A DNA stretch of 10,781 bases from positions 1 through 10,781 of the forward strand of contig CAJBPJ010000074.1 of assembly GCA_903957465.1 (NCBI GenBank). Reading direction: 5' to 3'. The stretch comes from an uncultured Opitutia bacterium. GTDB taxonomy: Bacteria; Verrucomicrobiota; Verrucomicrobiia; Opitutales; UBA953. Of the stretch, positions 7,221 through 10,781 are shown in pieces. Position 1 is the stretch's first letter, and every line of letters begins with the position of its first letter. Made by a program: the position numbers and the translations under genes. The notes beneath the pieces are model-generated. The model saw nothing but the letters and a program-made list of their open reading frames with translations. It was not told the origin of the DNA and made no database searches.

Positions 7221-7454
7221 ATGCCCAAACCCGATAAAAACGATATCGAACGTCTCAGTCGCGGAGAATCGACACGTGGTAAGATCGGCAATCGCGGAGT
7301 CGGACACAGGCTTACCCAAAAAGAGCGTATTCTTTTCGAAGCCGCCAAGCGCCAGGGATTTCTTAAAATACCCGTCAAAGGCATCCGAAAAAACGTCATC
7401 AACATTTACCGGCTCTGGTGCCAAGCCGAAGGCTGTGCTTTTATTACGCGGTAG
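7221..7454 (+). CDS. Small basic conserved-looking protein of unknown function
   Basis: This is a 77-residue, strongly basic protein (many Lys/Arg) without signal or membrane segment. It has a Gly/Arg-rich front part (RLSRGESTRGKIGNRGVGHR), then a helix-like part LTQKERILFEAAKRQGFL, and a C-terminal NVINIYRLWCQAEG with two Cys. I do not recognise a named family. The basic, Gly/Arg-rich front would fit nucleic-acid or ribosome binding, but this is a guess from composition. The ATG at 7221 is the first in frame and sits behind an 85-bp gap after the pterin-dehydratase-like gene. It is convergent with the cupin gene. Two longer overlapping open frames in the same stretch show no protein-like pattern, so I prefer this one. 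Confidence 0.6.
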   Translation: MPKPDKNDIERLSRGESTRGKIGNRGVGHRLTQKERILFEAAKRQGFLKIPVKGIRKNVINIYRLWCQAEGCAFITR

Positions 7455-7455
7455 C

Positions 7456-7470
7456 CCATCAAAGTGATGG
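7456..7470. terminator. Possible weak hairpin between convergent genes
   Basis: CCATCA (7456-7461), a 3-nt loop AAG and TGATGG (7465-7470) form a 6-bp perfect stem in the 36-bp gap between two convergent stops. The position fits a bidirectional terminator. There is no T-run on either side, and half of the stem is A-T, so it would be weak. Confidence 0.25.
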
Positions 7471-7490
7471 AGAGTTAACGACTAAAATTG

Positions 7491-8135
7491 CTACGCAGGT
7501 ATTTGGAGATGCCCGACTTTAACAAGAATAGTGGAGCCTTCGGATTCGGTGAAGGGACGGTGGTGACTCAGGTGCGGACTACGAATCCAGGTACCCGCAC
7601 GATAGGCGCCATGCTCATCGCAGAAGACGCCTTCCAACACGAAAATCTCTTCCCCTCCGACATGCGTGTGCGGATTGAAACGGGTATGGGGCGCCCAACG
7701 GACCAAGGCGGTATGTTTAGTGAGTCCTTGATGCAGCGAGGTGACCTTTAGCCCAGGCACCATGCCCTGATGCCAGTCCAACTTATCTCCGGCAAGGGCG
7801 AAGGAGTCGTCTGCTGTCTCGGTCCAATCGCGACGGTTCTCGTAAAGGACACAGCCAGTCTGAGTCCGTAGTTCTGTGACGTGACCGGGAAGGAGGCGAA
7901 CATACGAGAGCGGCCCAAAGGAATCTTCGCCGATCAAAAGAACTCCTTGGACAACGAGGATTTCCAAGAGCTGCTCGCCTACGTGCGACCAAGCTTCACC
8001 AGCCGGATGCACCATCACCGAAATCTGCGCATGGTCACTTAGCCCATGGCGTTCCAGCGACACCGAACCCTGCCCCTGCAAAGTCGTACTAGCGTCGACC
8101 ACGACGCGCTTTGAATGGTCGGCATTAAGGTCCAC
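7491..8135 (-). CDS. ChrR-type double-cupin protein without anti-sigma zinc domain
   Basis: From GTG 8135 the protein has 214 residues. The start LNADHSKRVVVD matches the usual opening of stand-alone ChrR-like cupins, so I prefer GTG 8135 to TTG 8141; a stop lies two codons above the TTG. The C-terminal cupin is intact: RFNPHTHVGGEEIFVLEGVF at about 152-171 gives the HxH and Glu metal ligands (H156, H158, E162), and the last His is near 191-192 in SPHLSHHRP. The N-terminal cupin repeat is degenerate: its HxHxGGEE turn is replaced by SHVGEQLLE, so it probably binds no metal. In Rhodobacter, ChrR uses a similar domain to respond to singlet oxygen, but it also has an N-terminal zinc domain that holds the sigma factor; that domain is absent here and no sigma factor gene is adjacent. 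The role is probably metal-dependent sensing or small-molecule conversion. Confidence 0.82.
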   Translation of the reverse strand: MDLNADHSKRVVVDASTTLQGQGSVSLERHGLSDHAQISVMVHPAGEAWSHVGEQLLEILVVQGVLLIGEDSFGPLSYVRLLPGHVTELRTQTGCVLYENRRDWTETADDSFALAGDKLDWHQGMVPGLKVTSLHQGLTKHTALVRWAPHTRFNPHTHVGGEEIFVLEGVFCDEHGAYRAGTWIRSPHLSHHRPFTESEGSTILVKVGHLQIPA

Positions 8136-8252
8136 ACACAACCACTAAGAATCACAGACCGCGGAGTCGAACACCATGTCGCGTATCCGATATCTTTAGG
8201 GTCGATTTGGCCTTACAGACCAACTCATCCCTTCGGCCACTGTATCGGTTCC

Positions 8253-8276
8253 GTTCAGCCGTTCAGCTCTTCAGCT
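8253..8276 (+). repeat. 8-bp tandem repeat, three units
   Basis: The three adjacent units GTTCAGCC, GTTCAGCT and CTTCAGCT differ from one another at one or two positions. They lie in the non-coding stretch 8 bp left of the tRNA-end copy. The array is too short to be a CRISPR or a named satellite. Confidence 0.75.
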
Positions 8277-8283
8277 ATGATTT

Positions 8284-8306
8284 AAAGTGGCGGAGAGGAA
8301 GGGATT
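8284..8306 (-). repeat. Perfect 23-bp copy of the tRNA-Ser 3' end (att-like direct repeat, copy 1)
   Basis: These 23 bp are identical to 8458-8480. The second copy contains the last 19 nt of the tRNA-Ser gene including CCA (8462-8480) plus 4 bp outside it. Identity stops abruptly on both sides: the flank is GGCTACG here and CGAACCC in the tRNA. The copy lies outside the 3' end of the tRNA in the same orientation, the arrangement left by integration into a tRNA 3' end. Confidence 0.85.
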
Positions 8307-8349
8307 GGCTACGCTGCGCTCCGGGCTTCGCCCGATGCCTACTATGGAA

Positions 8350-8450
8350 GACTAAAGGCGAATGACTAAGGACTAAAGAGTAGCCCAAATGCAGCGCTGC
8401 CAGATAACCTGACATGGAAGACTTTAGTCGTTAGGCCTTAGTCTTTAGTC
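8350..8450. repeat. Imperfect palindromic element built from GACTAA(A/G) words
   Basis: The left arm 8350-8380 and right arm 8420-8450 are inverted copies matching at roughly three quarters of positions. The left arm has GACTAAAG at 8350 and 8371 and GACTAAG at 8364; the right arm has the complements CTTTAGTC at 8422 and 8443 and CTTAGTC at 8437. The loop of about 39 nt holds the palindrome GCAGCGCTGC (8391-8400). A 10-bp direct repeat ATGGAAGACT (8344-8353 and 8414-8423) marks the outer left and inner right ends. The right arm ends 7 bp from copy 2 of the tRNA-end repeat. It looks like a REP/MITE-type intergenic element; it has no coding capacity. Confidence 0.7.
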
Positions 8451-8457
8451 TCTTTCA

Positions 8458-8480
8458 AAAGTGGCGGAGAGGAAGGGATT
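8458..8480 (-). repeat. tRNA-Ser 3' end, copy 2 of the 23-bp direct repeat
   Basis: This is the second copy of the perfect 23-bp repeat, 174 bp right of copy 1. It overlaps the real tRNA: the 3' part of the T arm, the 3' strand of the acceptor stem, the discriminator G and CCA, with 4 bp beyond. Confidence 0.85.
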
Positions 8481-8552
8481 CGAACCCTCGATACCCTTTT
8501 GGGGTATACCCATTTAGCAAACGGGCGCTTTGAGCCACTCAGCCACCTCTCC
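8462..8552 (-). tRNA. tRNA-Ser(GCU), CCA encoded
   Basis: On the minus strand the gene folds fully. The acceptor stem is GGAGAGG (8552-8546) with CCTCTCC (8472-8466), discriminator G and encoded CCA (8464-8462). The anticodon stem is CCCGT/ATGGG around loop TTGCTAA, with anticodon GCT at 8518-8516, reading AGC/AGU serine codons. The long class II variable arm has a 6-bp stem ATACCC/GGGTAT, and the T arm is GAGGG-TTCGAAT-CCCTT. The D arm begins GCTGAGTGG. Length with CCA is 91 nt. The promoter should lie in 8553-8620; I see no convincing boxes. Confidence 0.97.
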
Positions 8553-8725
8553 GTGGTTGTCCAAAAGGACAGGGTTCAAAACTGACTACCTACCCCTTTG
8601 TGGCAAGATTGAAGCATTCAGAAGGTGTAGTCGGGTTAGGAGTGCTGATAAATTGAGCAGAATAAGTGCTTAAAGTGGATAAGATGGACTTGGAACGTAA
8701 CCCCTAAATCGCTGTTAATAAGCAC

Positions 8726-10285
8726 ATGGCCACGCACCCCTTAAACCGCCGTAACTTCCTTAAAACAACTGCCCTTGGTGCCGCTTACGTCGGCTTAAGT
8801 GCACGATCCTACGGTCAGGTAGCTGGCGCGAATGAACGCATGCGCATCGGCGTTATTGGATTCCGCAGTCGCGGTGCTCAACTCATTGCGGCAACTAAAG
8901 GAATCAAAGGCGTTGAAATCGCGGGGCTCTGTGACGTCGACAGCACTGTCCTTGCAGCTGGTGTTAAAAAGCATGAAGGCGCCAAAGGTTACGAAGATGG
9001 TCGGCGCATGCTCGAAGACAAAAACCTCGATGCCATTATCGTCGCCACGCCCAATCACACCCACGTCGTCTATGGCATGTGGGCGCTCGAAGCTGGGAAA
9101 AATCTCTACGTCGAGAAACCACTCTCACACAATATGTGGGAAGGTCGGCAACTCGTCGCAGCAGCAGCGAACTTCCCCAAACTTATTGCCCAAGCGGGCA
9201 CCCAAAGCCGTTCGGGCCCTGGACTAAAAGCTGCCTTAGATTATCTTCGCTCGGGTAAATTGGGTAAAATCAAACTCGCCCGCGGTATCTGCTACAAACC
9301 ACGCCAATCTATCGGCAAAGCCATCAAACAAGCGATACCCTCAAATATTAACTACGATCTTTGGAGTGGACCATCCGATATCGTTGATTCTGTCCGTACC
9401 GGTTCCTACGGCCCCGTACACTATGATTGGCATTGGTTCTGGAACTACGGTGGCGGCGACGTCCTCAATCAAGGCGTCCACGAAGTCGATGTCGCTCGCT
9501 GGTTCCTTGGCGAAGACTCACTAGCTCCAGCCGTTGCTACGGTGGGCGCACGCATCGGCCTCGAAGACGCCGGCGAAACTCCCAACACCGTCGTTACGGT
9601 ACATGCTTATGCAGCCGCACCGCTGATTATGGAAGTCCGTGGCCTGCCAAAGAATGCCAATGAAATGAAACTTCAGAATTTTGAGGTAAAGCAAAAGGAT
9701 GGCACTACGAAGACCGAAAGTCGCATTCCTTGGGGCATGGAAACCTATAAAGGCTTAGGCATCGGTATCATTATCGAATGTGAAAATGGCTCAATTCACA
9801 TTCCCGACTATGTCTCGGCTACCATACGCGATAAAGACGGTAAGGTTATTCAGCGTTACGGAAAATCAACCGGCACGGCGACGAACCTCGCTGTAGCAGG
9901 TGGCGAAGAAGGCCATTTGGCCAACTGGATAGAGGCTATCCGCAACGCCAAGTCGAATGACCTTCACGCACCCGTGCGAGAGTGCGACCTTTCGACCTCA
10001 CTCGTACACGCTTCCAATGTCGCCTACCGTGTCGGCAACGAACACAGCCAGGGCGAGATTGCCGATATCATTAAGGCTAATTCGACTTTAGCCGAGGCTA
10101 CCGCTCGCGCCACAGAACACCTTGCGAAATGTGGCTTTAGTGAAGCTAAACTCCGAACAGGAGCGCTCACACTAGACCCAACTACGCAACTTTTCACAGG
10201 GCCACTTGCGAATAAAGCCAACAGCGATCTGATTGCGAAACGCGAAGGTCGCGGCGCATTCCGCATTCGCAAATACGTCGCCTAA
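8726..10285 (+). CDS. Gfo/Idh/MocA family oxidoreductase with twin-arginine signal (exported)
   Basis: This is a 519-residue protein. The start NRRNFLKTTALGAAYVGLSA is a textbook Tat signal (R8, R9, F11, L12, K13) with a likely cut after residue 30. The cofactor strand MRIGVIGFRSRG follows at 39-50, ATPNHTH is in the second Rossmann part, and YVEKPLSHNMWEG has E130, K131, P132. The active-site segment GGGDVLNQGVHEVD carries D245, H252 and D255. The middle Gly of the GxGxxG turn is Arg (G45-F-R47-S-R-G50). About 100 residues beyond the usual Gfo/Idh/MocA length come from the signal and a C-terminal extension after the HLANWIEAIR segment. Known members oxidise sugars at C3 or handle inositol and uronate substrates. 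The next gene, a DUF1080 protein, starts 4 bp after the stop, so the two probably share a transcript and act on the same glycoside. The start is the ATG at the signal; no strong ribosome site is present. Confidence 0.92.
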   Translation: MATHPLNRRNFLKTTALGAAYVGLSARSYGQVAGANERMRIGVIGFRSRGAQLIAATKGIKGVEIAGLCDVDSTVLAAGVKKHEGAKGYEDGRRMLEDKNLDAIIVATPNHTHVVYGMWALEAGKNLYVEKPLSHNMWEGRQLVAAAANFPKLIAQAGTQSRSGPGLKAALDYLRSGKLGKIKLARGICYKPRQSIGKAIKQAIPSNINYDLWSGPSDIVDSVRTGSYGPVHYDWHWFWNYGGGDVLNQGVHEVDVARWFLGEDSLAPAVATVGARIGLEDAGETPNTVVTVHAYAAAPLIMEVRGLPKNANEMKLQNFEVKQKDGTTKTESRIPWGMETYKGLGIGIIIECENGSIHIPDYVSATIRDKDGKVIQRYGKSTGTATNLAVAGGEEGHLANWIEAIRNAKSNDLHAPVRECDLSTSLVHASNVAYRVGNEHSQGEIADIIKANSTLAEATARATEHLAKCGFSEAKLRTGALTLDPTTQLFTGPLANKANSDLIAKREGRGAFRIRKYVA

Positions 10286-10289
10286 TTTC

Positions 10290-10781
10290 ATGCGCACCCT
10301 CCTACCCTTCCTTCTAGCGGCCAGCACACTGGTTGCTGAAGATGCCACGACTTTTCTCCGTGGCTGTCACCTTAAGGGCGGCAAAGCGACCTATAGCATA
10401 GAAAATGGTGAGCTTGTTGGTACGGCCGTTGCCAACACGCCGAACACCTTCCTGTGTACCGACAAGGAGTATGGAGATTTTGTACTCGAGTATGAATTTA
10501 AGGTAGATGAACGCCTAAACTCGGGTGTGCAGATTCGTAGTCGTGCCTTCGACAAACCCACCACCTTCGTGGATGCGAAAGGCAAAACCCAAACAATCCC
10601 TGCAGGACGCGTCCATGGCTATCAAATCGAGATCGATACTGATTCGAAGAAAAACCGGATGTGGACGGCTGGGTTATATGAAGAAGGCCGTCGTTCTTGG
10701 CTCGTGCCAGGTATTCTCGATGGCAGCGAAAAGGCTTTCACAGAGCAAGGGCGTGCACTCACCAAAGTAGGCGACTGGAAC
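10290..10781 (+). CDS. DUF1080 / 3-keto-disaccharide hydrolase-like secreted protein, 3'-truncated by window edge
   Basis: The frame runs from ATG 10290 to the window end without a stop (164 codons seen). It begins with a Sec signal (MRTLLPFLLAASTLVA, likely cut before EDATTF). Family marks of PF06439 follow: FLCTDKEYGDFVLEYEFKV, NSGVQIRSR, then GRVHGYQIEID and AGLYEEGRRSWL. DUF1080 proteins have a concanavalin-like jelly-roll fold, and characterised members cleave glycosides that have been oxidised to 3-keto sugars. The 4-bp spacing to the exported oxidoreductase upstream fits this pairing. The full protein usually has about 200-270 residues, so roughly the last third is missing. A Sec signal with a Tat-exported partner would place both outside the cytoplasm. 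Confidence 0.9.
   Translation, partial: MRTLLPFLLAASTLVAEDATTFLRGCHLKGGKATYSIENGELVGTAVANTPNTFLCTDKEYGDFVLEYEFKVDERLNSGVQIRSRAFDKPTTFVDAKGKTQTIPAGRVHGYQIEIDTDSKKNRMWTAGLYEEGRRSWLVPGILDGSEKAFTEQGRALTKVGDWN

Larger units (their letters stand above)
8142..8461. other. Non-coding, repeat-rich stretch upstream of the cupin gene and next to tRNA-Ser
   Basis: No protein-like frame is visible in these 320 bp. The stretch holds an 8-bp triplet repeat (8253-8276), a copy of the tRNA-Ser 3' end (8284-8306), a GC hairpin CGGGC-TTC-GCCCG (8322-8334), a perfect 10-bp palindrome GCAGCGCTGC (8391-8400) and a long imperfect inverted repeat (8350-8450). The promoter of the cupin gene should lie in the left half (8142-8250), but I see no clear boxes there. 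Confidence 0.7.

Noticed and set aside
8430..8436. GTTAGGC, which fits the GTTRRRY core of an integron attC site, inside the palindromic element.
   Set aside because: No partner RYYYAAC core at the right spacing on the same strand, and no cassette or integrase is present.
8253..8450. Repeat cluster considered as a CRISPR array.
   Set aside because: Units are 7-8 bp, partly inverted, with no regular spacers and no cas genes.
8558..8571. Small hairpin TGTCC-AAAA-GGACA just upstream of tRNA-Ser.
   Set aside because: Only a 5-bp stem, no T-run, and it sits on the promoter side of the tRNA. Likely chance.

Overview
The window looks like a piece of chromosome from a Verrucomicrobiota- or Planctomycetota-type bacterium; a marine Opitutae-like lineage is my best guess. 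The reasons are three Gfo/Idh/MocA oxidoreductases that each start with a twin-arginine export signal, a DUF1080 (3-keto-glycoside hydrolase-like) gene, few recognisable Shine-Dalgarno sites, and moderate GC content. The assignment is inferred from gene content and not from a marker gene.

Left part (1-4140). Three genes overlap by ATGA junctions and form a tight unit: the 3' part of a polysaccharide pyruvyl transferase, a PP-loop ATPase-fold protein with a C-terminal cysteine cluster, and a small NTF2/SnoaL-like protein. They are followed by a convergent thioredoxin-type arsenate reductase and a divergently placed CapK/phenylacetate-CoA-ligase-like adenylating enzyme. Apart from arsC this reads as the end of a surface-polysaccharide or polymer-decoration cluster. 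By spot tallies it is richer in AT than the rest.

Middle part (4147-8135). Two exported Gfo/Idh/MocA proteins diverge from a region of about 95 bp. The rightward one is followed by a short pterin-carbinolamine-dehydratase homologue lacking a conserved Asp, an uncharacterised basic 77-residue protein, and a convergent ChrR-type double cupin.

Repeat/tRNA part (8136-8725). A non-coding stretch holds an 8-bp triplet repeat, a perfect 23-bp copy of the 3' end of the adjacent tRNA-Ser(GCU), and a 100-bp imperfect palindrome built from GACTAA(A/G) words. The copy sits 174 bp from the real tRNA end, so the block has the geometry of a tRNA-targeted mini-element with no protein gene inside it.

Right part (8726-10781). 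A third exported Gfo/Idh/MocA protein is followed after 4 bp by the start of a secreted DUF1080 protein that runs off the window. This pair resembles the oxidise-then-cleave route for glycosides, in which a dehydrogenase makes a 3-keto sugar and a DUF1080 enzyme breaks the weakened glycosidic bond. The other exported oxidoreductases may belong to the same kind of extracytoplasmic sugar chemistry.
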